NCBI GenBank assembly: GCA_900169235.1
Contig: FWCC01000458.1
Location: 1 to 30,254, forward strand
DNA length: 30,254 nt
DNA from: Zarea fungicola
Lineage: Eukaryota; Ascomycota; Sordariomycetes; Hypocreales; Cordycipitaceae
Direction: 5' to 3'
In this document: in pieces, positions 1-10,602 of the stretch
Layout of the letters: the number at the start of each line of letters is the position of its first letter
Position numbering within the stretch: the stretch's first letter is position 1
Program-made: the position numbers and the translations under genes
Notes under the pieces: model-generated
Told to the model about the DNA's origin: nothing
What the model saw: the letters and a program-made list of their open reading frames with translations, nothing else
Databases searched by the model: none

Positions 1-580
1 TATATTTTTCCTATTTGTTGTTGATTTTTAATTCTAATTTGAGGTTAGGAAGGCGCGACGCGGTGGTCACGGCGGTGGGGTGGTCACCGTGGTGGGGAGC
101 ACCCACTACGCAGTGGTGGGTGCTGGCACAGGTACCTACTTTGCAGTACATAGTCCATTTTCCCCAATAAAGGGGGGGTGTGATGGGATCCGGCCTTAAA
201 ATTCAAGACTACTACTAGTGTAGCTACACGTTGTGACACGAATGTGCACGAGGTTCGTGCCAGCGATATTAGTGTAGTTGCCCCAGACAACGCCACCATA
301 CCCAAAGAAAACAAGTGGCGCGTTGGATGCGCCATCGAACAGCTCACTAACACTTGGGCGCAATAATCGAATCCAGCATTTTGTACAACGAAACCACGGA
401 TTCCCGGCTGCTGGAAGCATTATAGCAAAGTTCGACTGCCTTTCAGTAAGTTTGCACGACCGCTCGCAAAGACTGCCACCACTTAATCGAATACTCCACC
501 AGGCTAGCCATTGCACTGGCGTTGGAACAAAACTTCTACAACACCACCCCACTAGCGCATCTTGCGTCGCGCTGCACATC
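1..580. other. Intergenic / upstream region of the kinesin gene
   Basis: No gene is supported here. Several overlapping open frames exist on both strands, but none resembles a known protein and they mostly overlap one another. The first 130 bases are G-rich and carry a tandem repeat and a hairpin (listed separately). The rest should hold the kinesin promoter and leader. I see no clear TATA box. Confidence 0.6.
62..124. repeat. 17-bp tandem repeat followed by a 9-bp-arm hairpin
   Basis: Positions 62-78 and 79-95 are two adjacent 17-base units beginning GGTGGTCAC that differ at two positions. Directly after them, AGCACCCAC at 98-106 and GTGGGTGCT at 116-124 form perfect inverted arms around a 9-base centre. 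The structure is seen directly. A transposon-end origin is possible but not shown. Confidence 0.7.
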
Positions 581-3500
581 ATGGAAACATCAGAGAACCA
601 GGTTCGCTTCCAGTTTACCAACCGGCGCAGATTTGAAACCAGAACGCGACTACTAACCCTGATATAAAGCCAAACAGGGCCACTAGAATCAGCCGGCTAC
701 CCGGCCCTTCGACGAACTGCGGGCTCTCTGAACTGAGCGAGTCGCAGCACAACACACGAATCCAATCATCCATTCCTGCCCCTGGCACCTTCAAGGCTTT
801 GAAGCGTGAGATTTCACAGCCTGCCGCTCAGCCAGAGCCGAAGCGAAAGTTGCTAGTCGACCGAGCTGTCGAGTATCCGCAAAGGGCTACTCACAGCTAT
901 ATGACGAGATCGAACGTAGTCAGAGGCCATACGCTGAATGGTGTTTCTTCTGTAAGTGCGCAGGCTGTGCAGAGCTGCCTGTCTCTGATATACATATCTA
1001 TACGGAGACCAATATTGCCAATATCTCGGTTGTCCTAACAGTTGTCATAGCTCAAATCATTCCGACAGCAGCCTGGTAGTCACGTTCCTACGCTCAATAG
1101 CTTCAACAAGAGCTTTGGTCCAGGTAGAGAACGGCCCGTCGGGAAGACAGCCCTGACACGTACTCCGAATGTACAATCGAAAAGCCAAGCTCCACGCCCC
1201 AAGACCTCCCAAGGACATGTCGATGAAGATCTATTTGATAAGCGGATAACCAACAATGGTATGATGAGCCTTCGATCCCAAAACACATTTAAACCACAAG
1301 TACTGCCCTATTACCAAAAACAAAGACCTGCTAGCGCCATGGATTTCTCCCGCAGCACAAGAGAAAGCTCCCTGTCTAAAGCCTTTGGCAACCTCAGCAT
1401 TACGGAATCGCAATCACCCGGTCAAGTGACATCTCCAATGGCTAGAAGCAGCCACTTCTTCGGAGGAATTTAGGATCTATCTCCAAAAGTCAAAGCACAG
1501 ATGCGCCAAGTGGACAAGTGCATCGCCGACATCCGATCGGCCACGTCACCAACCAAATCACCACCCCCCCGCAGATACCTGAATAAGTTTTCTGACGTGA
1601 CTGATTATTTTGTAGTGTGGGATGTTGACGGTCGTGTCGGGGATATGGAATCGCAGTTTAAAGAATTGAAGGATATGGTAAATAGCACACTCTCGCAGAA
1701 GAAGGGGCATGACGATGCCCTTGAGCACGCCAAAACTCGAGGTATGTGGACGATTCATGGATTTAACGAGCAGTAACTAACATTGACAGTCAATGAGCTT
1801 GAAAGGGATCACCAAAACCTTACAGCGCGCAGCGAGTCTCTATGTCTCGAACTCAATACTGCTAAGGAGGAGGGCCATGCTCTGCGACGTGAGCTCCAGG
1901 AAGAGCAGTGGAAGAATCAACGCGAGATTGACATGCTCAAACGGGACCATTCGCAGACTGTCGAGGACCTGTCTCGACACCATCGCACCGCAGTCGAAGA
2001 TTTAGGACGTGAGCTGGATCATCTCAAAGATCAAGAGGCGAAGCGGCATCAGCAACAAATTGACCACCTGACACGCGAGTTTGAAATATCAGTTGAGGAT
2101 GAAAGACAGCGCAAAAACCGCGAGATTCAGGACTTGCGGTCACGGATGGGAAATGAGGCTCAGGATATGAATCTCACTATGCAGCGAAAGGAAAGGGATC
2201 TGCAAGGCCTGAAGACTGAAAACGAAACTCTGCGAAGTGAAATTGAGCGACAAAAGGGCCTCAACTGTAGTCTTCAGTCCAACATTTCGGAACTGTCCGC
2301 TGCGAACACGACGCTTGAAGCAAAGCTTAACTCGGTTCGGTCGCAAGTCGAATTCCTTGAATCTGATAGTAAAGCCCAGTCTGACTCCTTTGCGAGTATG
2401 GAGGCCAGATTACAAGATGCTTTACGCATTGCTGAGGAAGCGAAAGAAAAGCTGATCAAAGAGGAGACCGAAAGACGCGTTTTATTCAACAAATATCAAG
2501 AGCTTAAAGGTAATATCCGTGTCATGTGCCGAGTTCGCCCGCCACTGAGTACCTCGGCCGAAGACCGCGCCAGGATTTCCTTTCCGGATGACAAGACTTC
2601 CGCAGAAATCGTGCTTGCTGGTCCGGAAGAACGCAGTAGCCTCGGGGTGGTTTCTCGAAAAAATTACCCCTTCGAGTTTGATCGCGTCTTTATGCCAGTA
2701 TCTCAAAACGAAGAGGTATTTGGTGAGATTTCACAGCTCGTTCAAAGTGCTTTGGATGGCTACAACGTCTGCATTTTCTGCTACGGCCAGACCGGCTCTG
2801 GCAAGACACACACTATGTCGTCTGAAGATGGCATGATTCCACGTGCGACACATATGATTTACGACACAATCATGAAGCTGAAGGAAAAGTCATGGCAGTA
2901 CACCATGGAAGGCTGTTTTCTCGAAGTGTATAATGAAGAACTGAACGACCTTCTGGTCCCTAGTGAGCGCAACTCGAAGAAGCTCGAAATCCGTCACGAC
3001 GAGATACGGAAGCAAACGACTGTACTCAACTGTAAAACGGTCAGATTGAGCTCCCCTCATATCGTGGAGACGATGCTAAGCGAGGCGCAAAAAAATCGAT
3101 CAGTAGCGGCGACCAAGGCCAACGAGCGCTCATCTCGTTCGCACAGCATCTTCATCCTCAAACTTGTCGGGGAAAACCTTGCCACTGGAGAGCGTTGTGA
3201 GGGTACGCTGAACCTGGTTGACTTGGCTGGTTCGGAGCGTCTGAAACACTCGCAGGCGGAGGGTGACCGCATGAAGGAGACACAAAACATCAATAAGAGC
3301 CTCAGCTGCTTGGGTGATGTCATCGAGGCTCTTGGACGTGGATCTGGCCACATTCCATACCGCAACTCCAAACTGACGCATCTCCTGCAATACAGTTTAG
3401 GCGGCAACAGCAAAACGCTAATGTTTGTCATGGTATCGCCGATGGAGGAACATTTAAAGGAGACGCTGACGAGCTTGCGTTTTGCAACCAAGGTAAATTT

Positions 3501-3613
3501 AATTCACTATATAGACTTGCTTGCCGATTGATGATGGACTAACCATATTTTAGGTACACAATACACATATTGGAACAGCCAAGGCTACCAAGAAGATGAA
3601 GAGCAGTGACTAG
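581..3613 (+). CDS. klpA: Kinesin-14, C-terminal motor (KlpA/Kar3/Ncd type)
   Basis: Minus-end-directed microtubule motor of the spindle. Proposed exons are 581-601, 670-951, 1051-1425, 1474-1741, 1790-3492 and 3554-3613, giving about 902 residues. The N-terminal third is basic and Ser/Pro-rich, as expected for an ATP-independent microtubule-binding tail. A long coiled coil follows (about 1630-2510). The motor then starts after the neck GNIRVMCRVRP (about 2509) and carries the P-loop GQTGSGKT (2785-2808), switch I NERSSRSH and switch II DLAGSE. A motor at the C-terminus after a coiled coil defines kinesin-14. Introns 952-1050, 1742-1789 and 3493-3553 have good splice signals and restore the frame. 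Two parts are less certain: exon 1 with its GTTCGC donor, and the 48-nt intron 1426-1473, which is needed only to remove an in-frame TAG at 1471-1473. The family call is very secure; the 5' structure is provisional. Confidence 0.9.
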
Positions 3614-4242
3614 GCCGCTGCTGGCGTAACACAATTTTTTACCTTCAAGCGTGTTTGTGTTTGTGTTTGTGTTATTGAATATTGCATATGCATCATTTCG
3701 GAAACATAATACTTGATTGCATTTGGGAATGATACCTTGGGAGCTAGCATACAGGTTCGGTTTGGTTTTGTCTGATTTTGCTGATTGGATTTTGCGCGGC
3801 TGCGCGTTCAGCATTGGAGAACTCAAATTGGCAGTTCTTCATTTTGCATTTTCCTTTTTTTTTTCCCCTGCGTAGAGGAAATAGACTATCTGGTATGATG
3901 CACGAATTCAGTCCTACCTGTGGTGGTTTTATCCACTTTTGAATCAGCTAGCCATTGGCGTTGGCGGGGTCTGTCTTCGTTGTTAGCGCCAGCCATGTCA
4001 CTGCGTTCCCTCCTACCTATGCACACCATTTGAACTAAGCAACGGGAGGAAGCGGTTAATGTGGTCATATTTATGGAATTACAACGCTGTAAACAAGAAG
4101 AGCATGTTAGCTAAGGGACTGTCATGATTTTCGCATGCATAACCACTGCCTATAGTGCCCTTCTTTCTAACAGCCCCTCCCGCCTCCGCGGCAACGTCCA
4201 ACCAGTTGCAACAGGCAGAGGCGTAAAAGCCCAAGATTCGAA
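3614..4242. other. Intergenic: kinesin 3' region and upstream of the 269-aa gene
   Basis: This stretch holds the kinesin 3' UTR and the promoter of the next gene. It contains a GTGTTT microsatellite at 3651-3673 and a poly-T run near 3855-3865. The small frames on both strands look non-coding. Several out-of-frame ATGs lie in the last 130 bases before the next start codon. Confidence 0.6.
3651..3673. repeat. (GTGTTT)n microsatellite in the kinesin 3' UTR
   Basis: Nearly four perfect GTGTTT units begin 38 bases after the kinesin stop codon. A transcript carrying them would have a U/G-rich element in its 3' UTR. Confidence 0.85.
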
Positions 4243-5052
4243 ATGACGATGCGACCGGCCGGCCTAAAGGGCTCGATATGGGCACCATTCAACTCTCGCC
4301 CGCGCACTGGCGCGGCTGTCAAGTCCTCCTCGAACTCTGACTCTTCACGGTCGCGATCTGTCCCACCGCCCACGCCATCCACAACGATGAGCATACCAAA
4401 CAGCACACCGCTCGGCACACGCACTTCGACGACGGTCACCGCTGGGCTAACACCACCGCAGGCCCTGCATAGATTCGAGCAGGCGTGCCAGCGGCTACGG
4501 TGGAAGTTTCTTGACCTCGAAGCTGGATACAAGCGCGCACTCGCACCAGAGCAATGGGCGTTTACGGCAGAAGACGCGGACCGAAATTTCAAAGTTGACT
4601 TTTACGAGTACTACGCATGGATTGAGCAGGCTATTGTGCTTCTACTGCTAGTTTTCTCTATCCCCGTGCCGCGCGAGCGGTATTTCAGCAGCCGCGGCGA
4701 CCGTGGGGCTGGTGCATCGTCTCATGCCTATCATCACAACGTGCTGAGTGCGCTCGACGAGGAAACAAACCCGCTGCACGAGGTTCTCGGCAAAGGACAC
4801 GTCAACCAGGCGCTGTGGAAGGCCAAGGAGCTTCGTAACCACTGGAAGAACGCTGCCGACGGCCGCCAGACAACCTCTCTGAAGATGTATGATCTCTCGT
4901 GGATCGTGGGTGAAGTCCTGCGTGGCCTGGAAGGTGGCTATGGCATTGCGAGAGCCACGGTAGCGGCAGAGGAGTTGGCTGTGGATAGCGAGCAGGAAGG
5001 CAGCGGGGAGGGGTGGGATTGGATGGTTGAGACAATGGACTGGGAAGCATAA
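4243..5052 (+). CDS. Conserved-looking fungal protein of unknown function (269 aa)
   Basis: A single-exon frame of 269 residues starting with ATG at 4243. I do not recognise a named domain. The first 60 residues are rich in Ser, Pro and Thr and probably disordered. From about residue 65 the protein looks folded and helical, with many aromatic and charged residues (FEQACQRLRWKFLDLEAGY, then EQWAF and FYEYYAWIEQ). A short hydrophobic run, AIVLLLLVFSIPV, sits near residues 130-142 and could be a buried helix or a weak membrane segment. The C-terminal half has a basic helical part (ALWKAKELRNHW) and ends in an acidic, Gly-rich tail. Base composition and codon use look like those of neighbouring real genes. 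It lies between the kinesin and the convergent GMC gene, and the context gives no functional clue. Confidence 0.75.
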   Translation: MTMRPAGLKGSIWAPFNSRPRTGAAVKSSSNSDSSRSRSVPPPTPSTTMSIPNSTPLGTRTSTTVTAGLTPPQALHRFEQACQRLRWKFLDLEAGYKRALAPEQWAFTAEDADRNFKVDFYEYYAWIEQAIVLLLLVFSIPVPRERYFSSRGDRGAGASSHAYHHNVLSALDEETNPLHEVLGKGHVNQALWKAKELRNHWKNAADGRQTTSLKMYDLSWIVGEVLRGLEGGYGIARATVAAEELAVDSEQEGSGEGWDWMVETMDWEA

Positions 5053-5359
5053 GCATGTTACATGTGTTAATCACCTATAAGGAATTTTTGTGGTATTCTC
5101 ATATACAATTTAGAGTTGTTGGTTTAACTTGTACATACCTATACCGTATACCTTACATAATCTCAACACTAGCTAGAACTCGCAAACGATTTGATGAGTG
5201 GGACTGAGCACAAACAAGGACAAGTGCGTGTTTGGTCAATATTCAGCGGCCAAATACTTTGACTCTGAATCCCTTCAGTGTCGTCCCTTCAGTGTGTTGT
5301 ACACGGCCAAAAAAAAAGAGACAGATGCAGCGGAGACTGAAATAATGTATTTATATGGC
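5053..5359. other. Convergent intergenic region
   Basis: This 307-base spacer separates the stop codons of two convergent genes and should contain both 3' UTRs. It is AT-rich. A plus-strand frame from 5198 runs into the GMC gene on the other strand and looks like chance. Confidence 0.6.
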
Positions 5360-7198
5360 CTAAGATTTCTGCAGTATCATCTCCGATGCTCTCTCTGCGA
5401 TTACGTAGATGGTAGCTGTCAAATGTCCACTGATTTGTGTCGGTACAACAGAGGCGTCGACCACGCGTACATTGGAGATTCCATAGACTTTGAGCTTCGG
5501 ATCAACCACACCACCAAGTTCACGCGCCATCATCGAGGCGGTGCCTAATGCATGATTATTTGGATTCACGGCATTGGGGACAAACTTTCGCCATTCATCA
5601 TCAGAGGCATTTTCCGGTAGTTTGTCCGCAGGAGGGTCGAGGTAACCTGCAACATATGGCCGAATCTTGTCAGTGGCGTAAAAGCTGCGTGCTAGCTTGC
5701 CCATCGCAACATGCTTCTCGAGGTCAAAATCGACAGCAAGGAATTGCGGGTCAAAGTCTGTGTTGTCAATACCGCTACTGGCGGATACATGAATGCTGCC
5801 ACGACTGAAGGGAAGAAGGTCCCATGCAGAAGCGGCCAATGCACCAGGAGCAACGAGCTGGACGATCTCAGCAACAGTCACATTTTTCTTGAAAATCAAC
5901 TCATGCTGTATCGTCATTAACCACTCAACAGCCGAGACGTTGAGCGCACCGCCACTCCGGTCCACCACCTCCTGAGCCCATTGTGATAACTGAGCCTCGG
6001 TGGAGGACGCTTTCGTGGCCGTCTGGTCGCCAAACAATTCGTGAGCTGTAAGGAAAGTGGCATATGGGGTGTAGCCATCTGGATTCATGTCGCTCTTGTA
6101 CACATAAGCGATGAGGGGGTTGTCAACTAGATTTTCGCCCACGCCAGGCAGATCGACAATAACCGGGATGCCTCTCGATTCAAGAAGCGCGGCCTGGCCA
6201 ACGCCACTGTTTTCGAGAATCAGTGGGGTATTTAGGGCTCCAGCTGCCAGAATAATCTCCTTTCTAGCAGTAATCTGGACGACGGCATCACTTGCAGTGG
6301 TATACTGGACTCCCACTGCTCGTGCCTTGTCCTGCCTTTTCCTTTTGTCATCCCACAAGATTCTGGTGACGGTTCCGTTGATTAACTTGAGATTTTTACG
6401 CTTCTGATATACTGGCCAGTAGAAAGCAGATGCAGCGTCCCATCTTTTGTTCGTTTTGGCGTCAATAGTCTGCGGCCAGACATCAAAACCACGGACAGAG
6501 CCAGCATTCGCATCCTTAATCTTGGCGTATCCGAGAGATGCCCACCCTTGAACGGCTGCATCATAAAAAGAGCTATTAAGAAGTCCGGGGTTGAAGCAAG
6601 TATGAATATCGCCACCAGTGCCATGGAACTCTGTGTTAAGTGTCGCGCCAGCCTCCACTTGCCACTTTCGCGGCGGAATGAGCCCCTCCAGCTTCTTGAA
6701 GTATTCCAGCATGGTATTCCAGTTCCAGCCTTTGTTACCGAGCTGTTCCCACGCATCAAATTGGGGAGAATCACCTCTAATATAAGTCATACCTTTACTT
6801 CGTTAGCAATCTGGTTCTCGCAGAAACAAACTAGTCCCCTACATACCATTTATCAGGCTGGTACCACCGATGCCTTTTCCAGAAACCGCTGTAAGCTTTC
6901 GGTTATTGGCATTGGTTTGCTTAACCGTTATATGTCGTTCAGCTATATAGCTGCTGGTGACCTGAAGCCAGTCATTTGGCGTGTAAACCAGCCGGTTGTG
7001 CCTCTCGTCTGAGCCAGGATCAACGACTGTTACCGTAATATCCTTCTCGCGCGATAGGCGGTTAGCGACCAGGAGGCCAGAGGTCCCACCGCCAATAACG
7101 ATGTAGTCGACGGACTCATCGACGGATTCAGCGCCAGCGGTAATCAGCAAAAACCAAGCCGCAGAAACGGCTGCCAATAGCTTTCTTGAAACTCGCAT
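5360..7198 (-). CDS. Secreted GMC-family FAD oxidoreductase, glucose-oxidase-like
   Basis: Flavoprotein of the glucose-methanol-choline family that probably oxidises a sugar or alcohol outside the cell. Two exons, 7198-6847 and 6792-5360, encode 594 residues. The 54-nt intron has a GTATGT donor, a CTAAC branch point and an AAG acceptor, and it rebuilds the family motif GIGGTSLINGM (about 109-119). The start was chosen at 7198 because it places a signal peptide first (MRVSRKLLAAVSAAWFLLI, with likely cleavage after about residue 22). Next comes the FAD fingerprint VIGGGTSGL (34-42). The C-terminal catalytic pair is present as His531 (NNHALGT) and His574 (ISGHLT). Layout and length match fungal glucose oxidase and its relatives. 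The FAD-ribose position reads VVDPG, with Asp where Glu is common. The substrate cannot be assigned from sequence, and an aryl-alcohol or other sugar oxidase or dehydrogenase is equally possible. Confidence 0.9.
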
Positions 7199-7769
7199 TG
7201 AGAGTACTTTGCGCTGGCAGATGTGAATCGTCCACGGCAGGCTATTGCAATTCTGAAGAATCACGCCCAACATTGGGGAGAGCAGGCAAATAAATATTAT
7301 TGTAGATTCAATTTAAGGAAGGAAAAAAGCATTACTTGTTATTCAGCTGACCAACCCCAAGTCTGAGCCTTAAAATACGGCCGAGTCGGCGCCCCCACCT
7401 AGTTTCCAAAGTAAGAGACTTGATCTTGCAAAGTGATATCTATTGAAAAGTAGGACTATTCCAGGGAGACTGGACTATTTTCTCTCTCTTAGATAAGAAG
7501 ACAAGTAACACAGAACGCATTTATTTTTGGTAACCACAAGCTTTACGAGGAAAAGGTAGATTTATCAGTCAAAGTTCCAAAGTAGCCGGCCATTTCCTAT
7601 TTTGCTAGTGTTGATCATTCATTGCTTATTCCCTGTCTTGGCTAGGGAATAATGAGCGCCATCATACATGGTCTTCGGCATTGTGTCGGTCAATTGAGAT
7701 GGCGTAACCATCAAATTTTGTGATGTATCAGTCTGGTCGATTCAAGTCTGCCTGCCTAGCTAATTAAGA

Positions 7770-7797
7770 GTGTGTGGCCTACGTAGCTTCCGACAGT
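7770..7797. repeat. Imperfect 28-bp direct repeat, copy 1
   Basis: The core is GTGTGTGGCCT then CGTAGCTTCCGA. It recurs 119 bases downstream with two mismatches in 28 positions. The intervening sequence is not itself repeated. Confidence 0.8.
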
Positions 7798-7888
7798 TTC
7801 GCTGAGCTTGTAGAGCCAATCTTTGGTAGCTTTGCCGCTCCCGTAGTCTTTTTATGCCATGTCGCTTATATAGCCAGCCTTCTGCGGT

Positions 7889-7916
7889 GTGTGTGGCCTG
7901 CGTAGCTTCCGAGAGT
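7889..7916. repeat. Imperfect 28-bp direct repeat, copy 2
   Basis: This copy matches positions 7770-7797 at 26 of 28 bases in the same orientation. It may reflect a local duplication or a shared binding site upstream of the GMC gene. Confidence 0.8.
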
Positions 7917-8234
7917 GTTAGTGGCGCGTTTTCAATTCACACATGCAACTGGCATGATTTCGATGCACCACCTCCACTTTGCTTCTCAGCTTTCTGCAAA
8001 CCCAGCGTCTTGTCAGAGCCAGGATCTTGTCAAAATCTAGCGTTTAACGTAAATTTGTTTACCGCTTGTGCTATGAGACCCAAGGTCTGGAGGATACGGG
8101 TTAGGCATGAGGAGTTGATAGAACGGTCTCTCGCTACATCTGCTAAAACTCGACATCATAAATGACGATTAATAATTCAAGCCTCGTATTTTTGATAGAC
8201 TGGGTTCATTTTTCCACCAGAGCTAGTAAAATGT

Positions 8235-9780
8235 TTATTTTTGCGGTGGAAACAGCTGCCTCGAGACATGATTTGCCGTCATCGAGGAAATATGATTGAT
8301 AGCCCGCTGGTTCAGTGTATTCTCGTCATAGAACAAGTAACCATCAAGCTCGTCACACGAAATCACTGATTGACGCTCTTCTTTTCCTGGGAATTTCATC
8401 GTGCTCTCAAAGCACGGTGTCCAGGTGTTCCTGAACAGCATCGAATTATTTTCCACCCGCCCTCCACTCCCAGCAGAGTCTCCCCGCTTTCCTCGCCGCA
8501 TCTCTGCTTCCCTCATGGCATCCGTAATATCAGGCTCAGCCACAGGTAACAGAGCACCAATTCGCTTAGGATATGGTGCAAAGACCAAATCGAACTGCCC
8601 TTTTTGTTGTTTCGTTTCTGTTGGCAGTTGACTAGCAAAGTCCTCCAGCTCCGCGTCGCTTGACGGAACGTTGCTTGCGCTCAAGATTCCTTCCAGCTCT
8701 ATCCCCATCGGCTTTGACCGGCCTTTCTTCCCCCACTCTTCGATTTTTTCTTCGATTTTTTTGTTCCAGAGACGAGTCAAGGCCACTGCGTTGCGCAATT
8801 GCTGTGCTCTTGTATGTGGATGCGTAGGTTTTTGGCGTGCATGCCAAACCGGTGCCAGCGTAATGTCCAATAGTTTCGGAATAATCATGCGAAAGTTTTC
8901 CAGTGCTCGCTCGTCGATAATTTCCGACGCAGTCGGTGCCATCAGTTTTTTCATGTCTGAATTTGCTACGTGAACCCAGAACTCGGAAAACGCAATTGAT
9001 CTTGGGTTCAACGCCTTGAGATATAGAAGTTCAGCCTGATCAAAGATATGTCTTACCATATCTTCCAGCGCATCGCTGGCCATCGCCTGAGGTAGAGCTG
9101 CTAGATTCCAAACATCCCAAGTTCCAAATGTGAATATCCAGATTGTGCTCCGAGATCGAATGTCTTGTGGCGGGAGAGACAGAAACTGCTGCACTTGCGC
9201 TGCAAGATCCGGCGTGTTTGACGGAACAGGGTACTGTTTATTAAGAAACTGGTAATCAGATGCAGGGGCTTGCAAAATATCAGCTCCTTCCAGGGAGCTC
9301 AGAAACTCGTGAAGCACTGTTTGATACATGGCATTGGATATCAACCCCGGTGTTTCATCCGCCGATGGCACCAATGAGAGATACGATGTGCAGCCAAGCT
9401 GTTTGAAGTAAAAAAATGTTGGCATTCTTACTTAAGCATGATTTTACAATTTTGAGACTTACCAGTTTGCAAAGTTGAAGTGTCCATGAAGTCCTTGTTG
9501 AGTCCGTATCCGACACGGCGCTTCCCATTAGATCTTGGGACCCAAAGACGATGACACGCACGTCTTCTGTTGATCTGGTAATCGATGGATTCATCTGACC
9601 CGTCCAGGTCAATAAGCTTTCGTACTTGGCAGGTAGCAATGATTTTGGATCAAATAGTGAGAAAGAATAAACGAGACCCCAACAAATTGCCACCTGTGCA
9701 AAGAGGCGCCGGCTGCACCGCAGCCTTCGCCGCAAAAGCGAGCACAGTGATGCGCTGAGGTGCATGCGCATAGGGGACAT
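8235..9780 (-). CDS. Membrane-anchored SGNH/GDSL-hydrolase-like protein
   Basis: Two exons, 9780-9463 and 9398-8235, encode 493 residues. The 64-nt intron has a consensus GTAAGT donor and a CAAACAG acceptor, and it joins the frame cleanly in phase 0 (QLCKL to LGCTSYL). An Arg-rich N-terminus followed by a hydrophobic stretch (about 27-43) predicts a type II membrane anchor or uncleaved signal. The rest would be lumenal or extracellular. VIVFGSQDLMGS (77-88) lies where SGNH hydrolases have block I, and FGTWDVW (197-203) resembles the GxND block. Near the C-terminus, YDEN (463-466) sits where a DxxH block is expected, but Thr467 replaces the His. So the fold is plausible while classical Ser-His catalysis is doubtful. 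The middle region (about 315-410) is charged and partly low complexity. The gene call is firm; the family call is moderate and the substrate unknown. An alternative start is Met4 at 9771. Confidence 0.75.
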
Positions 9781-10350
9781 TTTTTCATAGTGACAACTGT
9801 AGTTATGGTTTCGTCTGCCAGCTGCTCCTTTTTTTTTCTATTCTCCGCGTCCTTAAATATGTATTGGTTTTTGAACAGCCAGCGGAGAAGCCAAAGCAAC
9901 GATGCCGCCCAATCGAATGGCCGACCCAAGATGGAAGAAAATTGTCCAATTTTGTTATTTTCTTCCCAAAGGTCTGTTGAAATTTCAACCTTATGTCATC
10001 TAGACTTCTGGCATTCGCTGCGCATTGCCTCAACGTGCACAGCGGACAGAAGGTTTATTGTTTTCGCAACTCTAATCTTTTCGAGTGATGTGGGCGACGT
10101 TGATTTATTGCACGGCTCTTTGTACTTTTTTTTCCCGAGCAGCACAGGGTCCATCAAATTCGTTTCCTGTCAGCGGAGAACAAGTTATGTACGCCAGCTT
10201 TACGCCCCATACGGATATACGGCATCGTTCAGATATGGTTTCCGGAGCTACTTTGGTACTCCCAGCGAGAAACTGGGCGGGACAATTCCAATCTTGTAAC
10301 AACGCATTTGAGATTCTGCACGTTATGCGCGCTACTATTTCTTTCCTTTG

Positions 10351-10602
10351 TACTCCGTACTGTGCAGTTACTCAACTTGGCTCTCCCTACGAAGCGGGTT
10401 AATGACATACATACGATCGCGGCATTTTACAGCCGTACTCCTAGCGACGTGCAAGGATCGGCAAGCCACAATCCAGTGGTTTGAGCAGTCAATGCAGCTT
10501 TACTGGTACATGCGTTGGTACGTCAAGTCTTACACATGAAACTAGAAAATATCAGCTATGTTAACAAGGCGGTGGGCTTATCTGTAGCCCCCGTACGGAG
10601 TA
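10351..10602. repeat. Segment bounded by inverted CTCCGTAC repeats, possible MITE
   Basis: TGTACTCCGTAC at 10349-10360 and its exact reverse complement at 10593-10604 enclose about 250 bases. The ends can be read as TA, then CTCCGTAC inward on both sides, as for a Tc1/mariner-type miniature element with a TA target duplication. Beyond these bases the ends do not match well, so the element call is tentative. Confidence 0.35.

Larger units (their letters stand above)
7199..8234. other. Intergenic: GMC gene promoter and downstream of the SGNH-like gene
   Basis: About 1 kb between two minus-strand genes. It should contain the GMC promoter near its left end and the 3' UTR of the SGNH-like gene near its right end. 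A 28-base direct repeat is present (listed separately). A 103-residue plus-strand frame at 7854-8165 is Cys-rich but resembles nothing I know and is not called. Confidence 0.6.

Noticed and set aside
3057..3491. 144-residue minus-strand frame opposite the kinesin motor
   Set aside because: It is an antisense shadow of the motor-domain exon.
7854..8165. 103-residue Cys-rich plus-strand frame
   Set aside because: It has no clear signal peptide or regular cysteine pattern, and it includes one copy of the 28-bp direct repeat. It is more likely intergenic.
9760..10299. 179-residue plus-strand frame next to the SGNH-like gene
   Set aside because: It overlaps the first codons of the opposite gene, is Phe/Ser-rich with no motif, and has no supporting splice or promoter pattern.
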